NCBI GenBank assembly: GCA_030435675.1
Contig: CM059625.1
Span: 10,974,001 to 11,038,000 of the forward strand
Direction: 5' to 3'
DNA from: Steinernema hermaphroditum
Taxonomy: Eukaryota > Nematoda > Chromadorea > Rhabditida > Steinernematidae
DNA length: 64,000 nucleotides
The translations under genes were made by a program, and so were the position numbers. Below, in pieces: positions 31,886 to 44,954 of the stretch. The first letter of the stretch is position 1. Every line of letters starts with the position of its first letter. The notes beneath the pieces were generated by a model, which searched no databases, was not told the DNA's origin, and was given only the letters and a program-made list of their open reading frames with translations.

Positions 31886-34800
31886 TTACTGAGGCGGCCT
31901 GTAGGATTCCTTGATGAGGTTGTTGATGTGTTCAACGGTCTTAGTGGAGTTCTTGCCCTGGACGATTGTGTCGTGGTCACCCGGAACGACGATGACGTCA
32001 CATTCGTCGGAGACTTGGCTGATACCGTAGTCCTTTCCAACGTCTTCCTCTCGAGCAGCACCCTGTTCGGCACGGATGAGGGCGATGCTTCCCTTATACT
32101 TGCGTTGAGGCTTGTACCTGAAGCAGAGCGGTTACGTGCTTTCAACAATTAAGTAACTTACTTGTCAGCCATGAGGAATTTGGCACGCATGGCCTCGCAG
32201 GCGAAAGCCACTGTGTCGGGCGACTTGAACAGACCGGTGGTCATGACCTGATCGACGACCTTGTTGACACGGGCCTTGAATCCGGTTTGCTGCATGAGGT
32301 CCAGGCGGAACCTCTTGTAGTCGACATTCGAGAAACGAAGAGTCATGGCACACATAATTTCCGATTCGAACAGAGGATTGTTGACAAGAGAGTCGCCCGT
32401 AACACCGAAGGCCGTTCGGTAGACGTTTCTGTAGGTCTGCATATAGAGGTGAGATCCGTCAAGGAGAATCAAGCGCTCGACGGCGTCAGGGCCGAGAGAC
32501 TCTTGAAGCATTGTAGCCATTTCAAATCCAATGCAGGCACCGTACGAATATCCGACAAGTCTGTAAGGAGGACTCGGCTGGATCTTTCGCATTTCCTGAA
32601 ATTACAGAAGTTAATCAAAAGAACTGGCTAATCAGAAGCGTACCGCAATGTAGCAGGCAGCAACCTTGGAGATGTCGTCCTGGGGAACATCCTTTGTCGA
32701 TTGGAAGCAGTAGGCAGGGAATTGAACCTTGCTCATCACCCTGTTCAAGGGAGTGGCAATACCTTCGATGGGGTGGACGAAGAAAGTGACCGGACCATCC
32801 TCAACCTTGTTGCACTTAACAACGATATCCTGAGGGTCGAGATCGTTCACATCGACGCGCATCTTGAACAACTGGTTCATCTGCTGCTCGAGCGCCATGG
32901 TAGTGCTGTTTTCGGCATCGCGTTCTCCTTCCCTCTTCATGTCGAGCTCGCTGGACTGCAAAGTGGTTGAAGAAGCTCCTCCGTTCTCAGCGAGTTGTTG
33001 GAGACCATTCAGAGTGAGCTGAAAATAAAAGATGCACTCCAGTCATGGAAAATGCACTCACAGTTCGAATGTCCTTCATGGAGAGCACAATGTCGTAGTC
33101 ACGCTCAAGAGCTTGCTTGATTTCCACACCCATAAGTGAATCAAGGCCGAGATCTCCAAGGTTAGCATCAGGATTGAGTTGAGACACGTCGTTAACACCG
33201 AGAATGTGGGCGATGGTTTGCAGAAGATTGCCACCACTGTTGGCCTTCTTGGTGCCGAGATCAGCCTTGATGTAGCTCGATACGATAGGGTGGTTCCAGG
33301 AGAGGAAGAGATCAAGAGTAGCCAAGCAGCTGGGCATGCGCTGCGGGAGAGTTCCACCCACCACAGTGTTGTTGTCACCCATATTTTCGAGAATGACACC
33401 GACGTCACCGATAGCACCCCACTGAATGGCGATTCCAGGGTATCCGTCTTCGCGACGATGTTCAATCATGCGCTCCATAGTCGAGTTCGACCATCCGTAG
33501 TTGGTTTGACCGGCGTTTCCACGTCCAGAAGTGATGGAGGAGAAGACCACGAACCAGCGGAGACTTTCGTCACACATCTGGCGCGAGGCTTGGTCCAAGT
33601 TTATAGTTCCGTAGTACTTAGCTTCAGCAGCATCCTTGAAGTTCTGGACGTTCTGATTTTCGAACAGGCAATCACGAAGAACCATGGCAAGATGGAAGAT
33701 ACCACCAATGGGACCCATCTCGCAGCAAGTGCGCAAGAGTTCATCAGCGTCGCTGCGTTTCGAGATGTTGAGAGTGGACACCTGCACAGAGACACCAGTG
33801 CGACGCCAGAAGTGGACACAGCGAGCTTGATAGCCGTTTCGAATTCCAGTACGACTGGTGAGCACAATCCTGCAAGAAAAGAAATGAATTTCAGTCCTAA
33901 GAGGAAAATGCTTACTTCCTGGCGCCGCGGTTAATGAGGAACTGAGCGAGTTCAAGACCGAATCCTCCAAGACCACCGGTGATGAGGTAGACGTGCTGAG
34001 GATGGCACAGAGTGCGGCAGACAGCTCGAACCTTCATAACAGAGGGAGGACAGACGCGTTCGGGTTCTTCTTCGCGGATTTGGATGAGCACCTTTCCTTT
34101 GTGCAGACCCTTCGACATGAAACGGAAGCCTTCCTCAGCCTTGTCGGATCCGAACACATGAGCGTTGAGAGGCTGAACAACGCCATTCTTCATGCCTTCT
34201 TCGAAGAGGCGAGAAATCTCAATCCAGTCATCCTTGTTTCCGATCGACGCGTCCATGACAGCGTCAAGGAGGATACCGTGGAAGGTAACATTCTTCAGGA
34301 AAACGGCCATACCCAGCTTCGAGTTTTGCGACAGATCAACCTTTCCAATTTCAAGGAAGCGGCCATGGTTCTTTAGGCAACGGACGGAAGCTTGCAGCAT
34401 CTGGTTAGCCAACGAGTTGAGCACAACGTCAACACCGCGTCCCTTCGTGACGTGACGAATATGCACTTCGAAGTCAACGTTGCGGGAATTGGCGAAGTTC
34501 TTCTCTTGCAGTTGAGGGAAACGCTTCTTCAGGAAGTTGCGCTTTTCTTCGCTTCCACATGTAGTGTAGACCTCACATCCCATGCTGAGTGCAATGGCGA
34601 TGGCAGCTTGACCGACAGCTCCGGAGCCTCCGTGAATGAGGATGGATTCGCCACGACGCAGTCTACCACGCATAACGATAGCATAGTAAGCAGTCGTGTA
34701 AGCAACGGGAACCGTGGCGGCTTCTTCAAGCGACCAGTGATCGGGGACCTCCCAGGCGTACTCGCGATCGACGACTACCGTAGTAGCCAAAGCCTGAGCA

Positions 34801-37800
34801 GGAAGAATACCCATGATGCGAGTTCCGTCCTGGACACGTCCAGAGAACTCCATACCGAGCAGGCATTCACGGTCAGCGAACTATAATTTCTTATAATTAG
34901 CTAAAGTGAACAACAAGCAAATACCTGGCCAGGGATAGCATCTGGAGGAAGACGACCGGAAGCAAGCATGATATCACGGAAGTTGATAGCCGAGTAGTAG
35001 ACCGAGCACAGCTCTTGTGTGGCCCTCCGGCTTGTGATGTCATTGAAGTACTGGTTGGGAGACTCAACCCAAGTCAAGCTGCTCATATCGTTACGCACAA
35101 GTGTGTTGATGAAAGCATGCTCAGTTTCGACGTATGAGTGCATTTCCTCGTCACGAACAACCATATGGCGAATGGATCCCCATTCTCCATCGCGGTAGTT
35201 GTTGGCATGGAGATCAAGTTCGATGATCTTCTGGACATCAGGATTATCCAAAGTGAGAACGGCGGGGGCTTCGCGAACTTCCTTCTTCACACTCATATCA
35301 ACGATGGAACGGAACCGGTTCGATTTCAAGTTCTCCTCACTAAATATGCGAAATAGGCCGATGACTACTATACTGTAACTTGCACAAAGCAAAGGGACAT
35401 GCCGACTACTCCGTTGTTGCGAACCTTCGAGTTGTGCAGCCAGATGGTCTTGCTGTCGGGTTCGTTGAGACGCTGTTCGATGACATTCTGGAGGGGTTCA
35501 ATCCAACTGAATTCCTTGAGGTCGTCGACGTCGATAAAGACGGGATCACGAGGCTCCTGAGGAATTTTGCGAATTCCGTAAGTGGTGGTGAAAATGCTTG
35601 GATCGCGCTAAAACATAGAGGTCACATGAATAAGTGAATTAAAGAATTACTTGGAAGTTGAACACGCGGAAACCGTTGGCCGCGAACAGTTCCAGAAGCT
35701 GCTCGTGCGAGAAGTACTTTCCGTACTTGCGTTCCGAAGTATCTTCAAGCTTCGCTCCGAGAAGACCGTCAATGATGACAGCAACTTCATAATCCTGAGT
35801 GATTTCATTCACGATCATGAAACCATCATCCCGAAGGAGCTCCTTGCAACGCTCCAGGAACTGAACAGGATCGGCTTTCTTAGAGAGAAGTTTGTCGAGA
35901 AGCAAATAGTCGAAGTTCTTCGCGTCATTAGGAACGTTGAACTCGGCGCCGTCGAAGTTAGCCTTGATCTTGCGAATATCCATTTGTTCGAGAGTGTTCT
36001 CATCGAGCTGGTCAACATTGGGGCCAACGCAGCTCCATGAGATCTCCAACAGAGGGTGAGAGCTGATGGCATCGATGCAGTATTTCAGCTGCTCAGTTGA
36101 CGACAGTTCAACTCCGCAAAATTTGTTGTGATGGCCGGCGGAATTCTCAATGCAGATATCCTAAAAAAAGGTGATTTAGATCTGCATATTGTGGCGTCAT
36201 TGCGTACCTGGACGGTCTTCAGTACGCGATCGTTGCTGAGAGCACATGACCAGAATTTGTCATTGTCAAAGGTTTTGACGACTTCGTTCATCTTGGCAAC
36301 AATAGCCTCTTCAGCTTCGGCTGCAGTTCGGCTAGTGAAGTCCATGGAGAAGAGCTCGTCAAGAGCATGCAGCATGGCGGTCTTCGAGTCATGCAGGTAG
36401 AGGCTATATTGTTCTTCGGTAACTTCGGTCTTGAAAGTAGTCAGCTTCTTCAAGGCATCGAGGAGAGCGGGTCCATTGGTGAACTTCGCCAAGTGTCCGT
36501 TCTTCTCCCACTTGGATAAGCCGGTCGCGATGACGGAACGCAGAACATTGCGGTAGGAGGCGAGGTCGTTGCGCGCGCGGGGGAACTCTTCCAGGGAGCT
36601 AAAATAATAACAATGAAAAACCCGCGTTAAAATCGCAAAATTACTTATTATCGTAATGCTTCACGAAGTAGAGCTTCTCGTAATAGAGCTGTCCCGCTTG
36701 CTGCATGCGCCGGGAGACGGTGTGAGCATTCAGATCACAACATTCAACACCTCCGGCGATGCATCCGTTGGTGGTAATGTCGTTGCGAAGCTCGACAACC
36801 TGGATTCCATCTGAAACAAACAAAATAGGCGGGAATTACGAAACCGATCAGTACCGCGCTCGATGACATGCTCAAGATGCTTGACCGGGTCGATGCGAAG
36901 ATAACGAACGCGAGTTGGGAGACGAAGAGTGTCAGCGCGCTCAGCAAGAAGAGCGGTTTGGAGGAGAGCGTCCAGGAAGGTGACCCAGTTGCCGTTGAAG
37001 TAAAGAGTTCCTTCTTCACCACTGTTGCAGGTGTCGTAGATACCGCGGAATGCTGGTCCGTATTCGTATCCACGGAGCAAGAATTCCTTGTAGGTGTCTT
37101 CGCCGTCGAGACGGATGCGTTCCGCGATGGTCGAGGTTCTGATTCCATGGAAGTCCTTGTAATAGAACTCCTGCTGCTCATCAGGAATGTAGATCTTTCC
37201 ACTGGCGGCAATCTGTTCGCCGTCCAAAATCTCGAAATGACCGGTACCAGGAGCGATGACAACATCCAGTTTAACTGAAATAGCACAAAAATTAAGAAAA
37301 TATGATTGAAAATTAAGGCTTACTTGGCTTCGTGATGATGGTAGCGTTGTAGACATTAATGTCTTCGAGAACAACTGGAGTCTTTTGGAAGTCAAGGCTC
37401 TTCAGCTTGCAGAGAGTCTTCCAGGCAAGGACCATGTGGCCCGTGAAGGGGAATAGTACACGTCCATCGATAACGTGGTCCAAAAGGTAGACGTCCTTCG
37501 AATCAGCAGCGAACGGGTCGATGTTGTAGGTAGCAGTGGCGGCGACTCCACCACCTCCAGCGGACATTTGGCGCCCATCGATGACGGGCCAGTCGATGGA
37601 GTGATCCCATTGCCACATAGGTCCGAGCATAGGCGTGCTGGATGGAACGGGAAGGGTAACAGCAGGGAACAGCTTGCAGATGTTGATGGCCACTCCGGCT
37701 TGATAGACACTTCCAAGAGCTTTCAGGAACGCTTCGAGTTTATCGTCGCTGCGGTTTGTCATCATGCCAATGTTGGTGCAGGTCTTCTGAAGACTGCGGC

Positions 37801-40800
37801 GGAGAATGGAGTTCATGATGCAGTGGGGGGCGATTTCGATTGTCACAGCGTTCGGAGGGATCTTCTGGACGGCTTCATGGAAAAGCACAGGGCTGATCGC
37901 ATTGTTGGTGTGGTACTCAGCTGAGCAAGTCATCGCCAAGTCGCTTTCCCACTCGTCTTCGGGAATAGAGGTGGAGATCCACTTCGATGACCGGAGCTTA
38001 GGTTCGGCAACTGCTGTCTTCATAGCGGCAAGCATGGGTTCCTTCACCTTCTGCATGGCTGGCGAGTGGAAAGGAATTCCGGATGAGTCGACAAACTTGG
38101 AGAAGACATCCTCACTCTTCAGCTGGTCAATGAATTCTTGAATCTGCAAATAAGAAGGCATTTATAGAAGCTTGATAATTTGCAGCTTACCTTGGTCGCA
38201 TCTCCGGATACGGTGACAGAGTCTTCCGCGTTGTGGCAGGCGGGAACCACTCCTTCGGGGCATCGCTTAGTGGCTTCTTCCCAGCTGAGACCAACAGCAG
38301 CCATGCCTCCCACAATGGGAAGCTTGCTGTTCATGATGGTGTGCCCGCGATGGTAGGCGAGCTGCATGGTCTGCTCACGGGTGAGACCTCCGTCGGCGTA
38401 GCCGCAACCCATTTCACCGGTCGAGTGACCAATAATTCCGTCGGGCTGCACTCCCATAAGGTACAGCAGATCAGTGAGGGCAATCTGAAATGAATACGTA
38501 TTTTTTGCAAAATTGAGGAATGAGTGTTACCTGGATGGCAGTGATTGCGAGCATGCAATTCAAAGTGTTGTTCTCGTACTGTGCCGCGTCGGGGTTGCAC
38601 AACATCTTGTAGACGTCAAGGCCGTATTGTTCAAGGGCCTGCGATGAGAGACGGAGGGAGTTGTCAAACGCAGGGATGACCATGAGTTCGCGGCCCATAC
38701 CGGGCCACTGACTTCCCATGCCAGAGTAAACGAACCAGATCGGGCGCTGTTCGGTGATGGGGACCTTGTTAACGTCGATGACTGGGGCCTTGCCATCCTT
38801 TCCTTCGATCATGAAGCCGCGGAAAGGAGCGTCCTTAGGAAGAATGTGCGACTGAAACGAAATGCATCACATAACTGCCAAACACAACAAGTCATACCTG
38901 AACGGCGAACAAGTGCTGCAGATGTACGTTGTCGGGAAATTCTTGAATCTTCTCAAAAATGTGCTTAACAGCCTCTACGGTTCGTCCACAGTAGGTGTGA
39001 ATGCGACGGAAAGTGAGCGGCTTCTCAATGTCTTCGACGGCATTCTTGTGGGTACGAAGAATGACGTGAGTGTTGCTTCCTCCGAATCCGAAAGAGTTCA
39101 CACCGATGATCGAACCTTCGGGAAGAGCGGTCTTTTCGCTGACAACCTTCAGACGTCCGTCGGAAAGTCCCGGAATGTGCTCATTCGGGCTGTTGAAGTG
39201 CAAGTTGGCGGGAATAGTTCCATTGTTGATGGCAACGAGAACCTTGGCAATGGAGCAGAGACCCGAAGCTGGTTCAGCATGACCCATGTTAGACTTCACA
39301 GAACCAATCAGAAGAGGGTTAGCTCTAAAAAACGAACAATTATATTGCTAATAATTGTAAAACATGCCTGTTCTGGCAGAAGACTTGGCAGATGGCGTTA
39401 GCTTCCTGCGGGTCTCCCACTTTCGTTCCCGTGCCGTGAGTTTCGACATAAGTGACGGTGTTAGGGTCAACTCCAGCCTCGCTGTAGATCTCCTGGAGAA
39501 GGGCGGCTTGGCGTTCCCCAGAGGGGAACGTGATTCCGTGCTCCTTGTATCCATCAGTGTTGCTCTTCGCGTGCAGAACCGTCGCGTAGACGCGGTTGGC
39601 GGCGGACTTGCGCTGAAGGAGGATTGCGGCAACACCTTCTGTACGGCAGTAACCATCTCCAGAGACATCGAAAGAGCGGCAGCTTCCTCTGTCACTGAGC
39701 ATTCCAAGACGAAGGAACTGCAGGGAAACAGTCGGGGTCATCGTCAGATGAGCTCCAGCGACGACGGCGGCGTCACATTGTCCCTGACGCATGGCATCGA
39801 TGGCAAGCTGCATGGCGCAAAGGGAAGACGAGCAAGCAGTATCAACAGAGAAGGACGGGCCTCGAAGATCGAAGGCGAAGCTGATGCGGTTGCTGAACAT
39901 GGAGCGCACACATCCGGTGAGAGTGTAGCCGGTGACAGTGTCAGGATCTTGCGTCAGGGCACTTCCAGTCTCGGAAGCCGAGCACCCGACAAACACACCC
40001 GTGCGGCTACCACGCAACGCCTGGGGATTGATACCTAAATTTTAAGTTTGTTATCCGAGTGCTTTCACAATGTAATTTCTGAGTCTGAGTCTTCAATTAT
40101 TCAGTTCTTTTGTCAGATGTCCACCGGAATTGTTTGACGATTTTGGCTAGCGAACAACGCTTTCCCACGTTTCAGCGCAGTGTTTACTCATAAGTTGGGT
40201 CCCCTTTTTCTAACGCGCTCAGGTCAAGGTTAGATACATGGCACTGTACGGTACCCGAACCACTGTCGGACCGTCTCTGCACTATTCATTTGCGATCTCT
40301 GAGATGTAATTTTCACTTTTCCGAGCTAGACGGCCGTAAGAAACACTAAGAGAATCAATGGGCGCAGACTTAGCTCTAATAAAGGGTTGGAAACGCGTAA
40401 AGGTCAAAATAGTGCGGTGACCCTGACAAATTGCACTTACCTGCATCGATCATCGCTTCCCACGTCACTTCGTGCAGCAGGCGAACTTGAGGATCCATGA
40501 AGTTCGCTTGCTTAGGGGTGACACCAAAGAATGGAGCATCGAATTTCTTCAGTTCGGGCAATTTGCCGTGTCTTTTTGGCAAATCGTACAGTCCTAAATG
40601 AGACAGAGTATTGTGGAAGCTTGCACAATTCAGTTCTTACCGGGAGGCCATCGGGAGTCGTCCTCAGTGATGAGGTCCTCGCCGTTGAGCAAGTAGTTCC
40701 CAAACTCAGCGACATTGTTCGATCTTGGAAAGCGACCGCTGACTCCACTGATCACAATATCCTCTTGGTTGGACCAGAAGGGGACGCTGTCTCCCATATC

Positions 40801-40809
40801 ACTTTCCAT
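31886..40809 (-). CDS. fasn-1: Type I fatty acid synthase, all domains present
   Basis: It starts at ATG 40809 ([19 protein letters not shown]) and stops with TAA at 31886-31888. Domains in order: ketosynthase (about 40790-38880; [31 protein letters not shown] give the Cys-His-His triad); acyltransferase (38790-37850; GHSTGE); dehydratase (37540-36700; [15 protein letters not shown]); non-catalytic methyltransferase-like region (36500-35640); enoyl reductase (35000-33990; [11 protein letters not shown]); ketoreductase (33990-33300; [10 protein letters not shown]); acyl carrier (about 33200-33060; [10 protein letters not shown]); thioesterase (32900-31886; GYSYGA and GDHDTIV). This cytosolic homodimer makes palmitate from acetyl- and malonyl-CoA with NADPH. 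About fifteen exons are joined by mostly 45-60 bp introns; one intron (about 40034-40442) is about 410 bp. No missing catalytic motif was seen. Confidence 0.96.
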
Positions 40810-40825
40810 TGTACCACTATTGTTG

Positions 40826-40836
40826 GACTAAAATGG
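40826..40836 (-). promoter_or_regulatory. Candidate trans-splice acceptor for fasn-1
   Basis: On the minus strand CATTTTAG|TCCAACAATAG lies 18 bases before the ATG at 40809, with no donor found nearby; this fits leader trans-splicing. Confidence 0.45.
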
Positions 40837-43800
40837 AAAAATACGATAGGTTTGTAAAGAGCGGACTACGCGACTGAACTGAGAAATTGAAGAAGTAATA
40901 AAAAGTGCAACTTTTGAAATGAAATATCGAGAAGTATTACGGTATACGACACGAGAGCAAGGGGCAAGGTTGAAAAGAAAGAGATCTCACTTGGCTTTCC
41001 ACAAAGTCCCAAGCGCCACTACTGGAACTCGTTGGCGAGCCTGACTTCTCCGTTGGTAAGTCTGCGGGGCCGCTTTTGTCCATAACCGAACTTTATAAAC
41101 AGGCTCGGGCTTCTTTCAACTGCTGAATGAACGTTGATTGGCCACGTTGATTTGCTCGATATCTTTAGCTCCTCCCACCTTGTGAAGCTAACAGACGATG
41201 AGCAGTACCACAAAGAACTACCACAGAAGTCTTGAAGTGGAATGAACTTCGAAGTCTGAAATAAAGAACATTGACCTTTAGTCTTAATTTTACAGGTTTG
41301 TTCACGATATCATTCAGGTTCGCGAAATTTTGAGACAGCGAAAACGATGTGGCTAGCCGAGTTCCTTGGAGAATAGCTGTGTACCAAAGAAATGCCCCTT
41401 AACAACTTAGATGCAGGGAACAATATATTCGGTATTTCTTCAAATTCGACGGATGGGTCAGAGATGAATTGTTTATCATAATTTGATATTTCCAAGTTCA
41501 GAAGAAGACTAGTGCGAGATATGAAGTCTCAACAAAATGCTCACGGATACGAAATATCGTATACGAGCGCATTCCGATCTAAGACTGCGATTTGTGGTGA
41601 AAACATTACAGCATCGAGAGCCCAAACTTTCAGATCTCGATTGGGAAAGTTGGTCGAAGTGGACAGCACTGGCGACCAATGTTATTATCTGATCGTCCAA
41701 ATCAGCAAGCAGCGAGCATGACAATTCAAAACATTTGAGAAACAGAGACTGGATGCAAAGCATGTCGAACGACCCTGACGAGGTGACAAAAACATCGCTC
41801 GGGCGAGGAAGAGTCTTCGCTACCAAACATGATGTGGGCTTGCAAGGAAGGAATGAATCGCGCACACCCTGCGGAAAAACTCTGTAACCGCGCCCTTAGC
41901 GTTTGCGCCATTGGCCTCACAGAGCAAGCAACGAATAGGAGTCTACTCGTTCTGTGCACGACCCAAATTGTAGCACCGAAATAGTCTCAATGACTATGAG
42001 TCATGAGTCGGCGTTGACCATTCAAGGAACGAACACCTAAGTTCAGTGAAGCAAAGAACCTCTTGCTGAATGGTCATTTAGAAGAATTCGGAACCGCACT
42101 GAGCGAAAGACTAGCTGAAGCATAATGAGTGGACAGGTATAAGTTGAGTAAGCCCTAAAAGGGAGGAGCAAACGGATCCGATTTATCTGGGTTCTCATCA
42201 GGATATGTCAAGGACTTAAATGGCCGACAGATAACCAGCATCGGTGGCGACAGAGCAATGGATAGACGAGAGCGCAAGCGTGCTCCCTAATGCGGCCGCG
42301 GGTTCAAGGACGCCAGCCTCTATTGGACCTCCTCTGCGCTCTCAGGGACGTTTTATACTTCACACTACCTGCGTATTCCTCGACGCACTCAAAAGTTCCC
42401 CAACTTGCGCGGGCGGACGCGTACAACACGCGTACTGTCGAGGAAATTAAGGACCCACCCTCAAGAGCATTTTGACTTCTAAAGACCTTTGAATGACCGC
42501 AAGTTGCAAAAATATCATTCTAAAGCCGCCGAAATGCCAAATTATCATAGTTATCAGGACTATTGCCTTTCTAAGCTGATTATCATGCAGCAGAATAGCT
42601 ACAGGAATATAGGCCGCCCACTGTACACAGTCATGAAGTAGCCTAAAGGGGAAGCTTGCTAATGCGAAGACAGGGAACCAGGGGCATAAGAATTTTTCGA
42701 GATTATGATTTCCACTCCGAGGAGCTACAGTAGTGACCATGCAGGGTTGGCGCCGCCGGCAGTCTAAAGACAACACCTCATTAACAAGGTAACCGTCGGG
42801 GCGCATCACCCAGTTAATCAACGACCCCTCAAGAAGACTCCGCCTCCCAATCGCGCCCGGAGGAATTGGGGAACTTGTACGTGTCTACAAAGTGCAGATA
42901 CTTATCTCTCTCAAAACCTCTTAGAAACAATTAAAGCGGCAGGCATACCCTGTGCATGGTAGGACAAATGTGGGGAGCATACATCGCTCGCTGGAGTTTA
43001 GCAAACTAGCACTTTGTGTGGTTCTCAGAGAATGGAAAGTTTTAAGCACAGTTCGTTGCTGTCTACAGAATTAAGTGCACAGAATTTCATGGAAATAGCA
43101 TAAATTTGATTTATTTTTGTGCAAGGCAAGAAGTTGCAATGGCAGGTCAAGGTTATCGCTTAATCTCAAGTTGCGGCTCTCATAAAAGATTGGCCAAGCC
43201 GACAAATAATAATTTAGCAATCAGATAAGATCGAGTATCTATGACGGATGCTCGTATTTTTGGAGTCAGCACTTCATACCGGTATTGGAGTTGTTTGTGT
43301 TTTTGTTTGTAAAGCATGAGTTTATCATATCTATCTAACTTATCTCATTTGCGGCACATTATGCATTGAGACGCTCCGGTGACAGTGCAACAGCACAAAG
43401 TCCATCAGTCTTTCAGTATAGAAACAGGAGTAACCGGTTGTGAATCGAGTGAAAAAGGCTTAGGTAGTGTCGTTGTGCCACGGCGCTTTTGCTTGAGATC
43501 GGCTCCATGAGATAAGCGTGAACCGGCCTTGGTCAGGAGAGTTGGAAAAGAATGTGGAATACGAGAGACAAATTAGAGAGTCAGATACGTTCTACGCTCG
43601 AAGACAATTTCGCTTATTGCTCCATCGTTTAGTCCTCTTCTTGTAGCGCTTCTAAATGCCCCGTCTCATAAGAAATGACACTCTTCGTGCAATCGGTGGC
43701 ATTGAGCAGACAGCGTTTAGAAAAGGGCACCGGTCTCGTTTTTCTATTCTCTAGCCGATCCATCCGTCTTCACAGCTTTTGATGGGGGAGTCACTACTGT

Positions 43801-44358
43801 CTTCTGCGCACCCTCTCGCCATTCCCCACATGAACTCCAGTGTAAAATTTCCGCAAGACGAACAAAGGCCGGAACTACGTCACATCGCCTGACCTTAAAC
43901 TTCAGTTTTTCTCGAACCCTCCTCACGTAACTACAACTCTCAGTTTCCTTGGGGAGCATAACTACTGACCTTTCAGTCCTTACTGTCACCCACAAATTTA
44001 CGTCACGCGGCTTGCACGCGCACGTTCTCGAGGAGCAATCACTTTCCCGTCGGGGTCAACAGGCGAAAAGGAATGAAACACCATGAGGCAGGGTCAGGGC
44101 AAGGGCAGGAAATTAGGTAAAATTTCACGTGTTTCTTTCTTCCCGACACATCAAGAGTTTCAGCGGTTTAAGTGATCCATTGACTTTTAATTGACTGCTT
44201 TTCCGTTTAGCGAACTGTGTTACAGATGTTAGTTGAGTTAGTGACGCTGGGACTCAGATTTTGATTGCAGTGCGAAGCGGGTTTCGTTACGTCAGCACCG
44301 AATCGGTCATCGCCGTCTCGAAACTTTGAAGATAGGTCATAGATGGGTACGATAATAA
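40837..44358. other. Intergenic, no gene seen
   Basis: 3.5 kb upstream of fasn-1, expected to hold its promoter. A minus-strand open frame of 124 codons (42447-42821) and several shorter ones have no motif or splice support. A short hairpin-like pair (TGACCATTCA at 42017 and TGAATGGTCA near 42066) was noted. No RNA gene was recognised. Confidence 0.45.
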
Positions 44359-44568
44359 ATGATACTTGTGGCACTCGAAGTGATCGGCGTCATCAGTCTC
44401 TTTCTCATACATATCGTTCGCCTCGCAACATGGACACGGCGAAGGAGGGAATGCGGAGATTACGATCTCGACGACGAATCTCCGAGAAGATCGTTTGCCG
44501 AAAAGGAGGACAAAAAAGAACGATGCACTTTTTATGCGACTTGGAAAGCGGTTAACCCGAACAAGTGA
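44359..44568 (+). CDS. Possible small membrane protein or exon
   Basis: A 69-codon frame begins MILVALEVIGVISLFLIHIV, a good single membrane segment, followed by a basic patch (TRRRRE) and a charged tail ending AVNPNK. It lies just upstream of a second plus-strand frame (44715-44954), and both could be exons of one gene. No convincing donor/acceptor pair in the right phase was found, so this remains tentative and the function is unknown. Confidence 0.3.
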   Translation: MILVALEVIGVISLFLIHIVRLATWTRRRRECGDYDLDDESPRRSFAEKEDKKERCTFYATWKAVNPNK

Positions 44569-44714
44569 CGGACATTTCTCACTTGCAACATGCTTCAATG
44601 TTACAGATAGCATTTGAACGATGAAGAAACATTTGAAATGTATTTGCAATAAGACCGGAAAAAACGAAAAGTAATGGAAAGTGAAAGAATGGAAGAAAGC
44701 GGGTCGTGAACATG

Positions 44715-44954
44715 ATTATGATGATTCTATGGATGCCTCCAGGAAAACGGGAACTGATGTTTGCGGTTCGCAGTGGTGGTACACGCACTGACAACCGAAA
44801 CTGGTATGTCTACCGTAATCGCACGCGTTTCGATTCAATTACCGAAATATATGTGAAGCTGGTGACAGCTTATTGTGACGAAGGCGACGCTCCGCGAAAT
44901 TGCTCCGTCGCCATCAGAGACAACGTGACGATTAATTTCCGCCCCAAAGAATAG
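44715..44954 (+). CDS. Possible exon with stop, unknown protein
   Basis: This frame reads into MMILWMPPGKRELMFAVRSG and then a Tyr/Arg/Asn-rich segment with three N-glycosylation-type sites (NRT, NCS, NVT), ending TINFRPKE at TAG/TAA 44952-44954. An AATAAA polyadenylation-type signal lies about 120 bases downstream (near 45079). The glycosylation sites suggest a lumenal or extracellular segment if it is translated. It is not recognised as any family, and the 5' limit is unclear. Confidence 0.35.
   Translation: MMMILWMPPGKRELMFAVRSGGTRTDNRNWYVYRNRTRFDSITEIYVKLVTAYCDEGDAPRNCSVAIRDNVTINFRPKE

Noticed and set aside
33179..33934. Plus-strand open frame of 251 codons opposite the ketoreductase/ACP exons
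   Set aside because: Antisense shadow of fasn-1 caused by codon bias; no independent splice or domain evidence.
39364..40038. Plus-strand open frame of 224 codons opposite the ketosynthase region
   Set aside because: It is the antisense shadow of strongly codon-biased fasn-1 exons; no motifs, and the minus strand carries the catalytic residues.
42447..42821. 124-codon minus-strand frame upstream of fasn-1
   Set aside because: No recognisable domain, no splice-supported continuation and no conserved motif; it could be repeat-derived but no second copy was seen.
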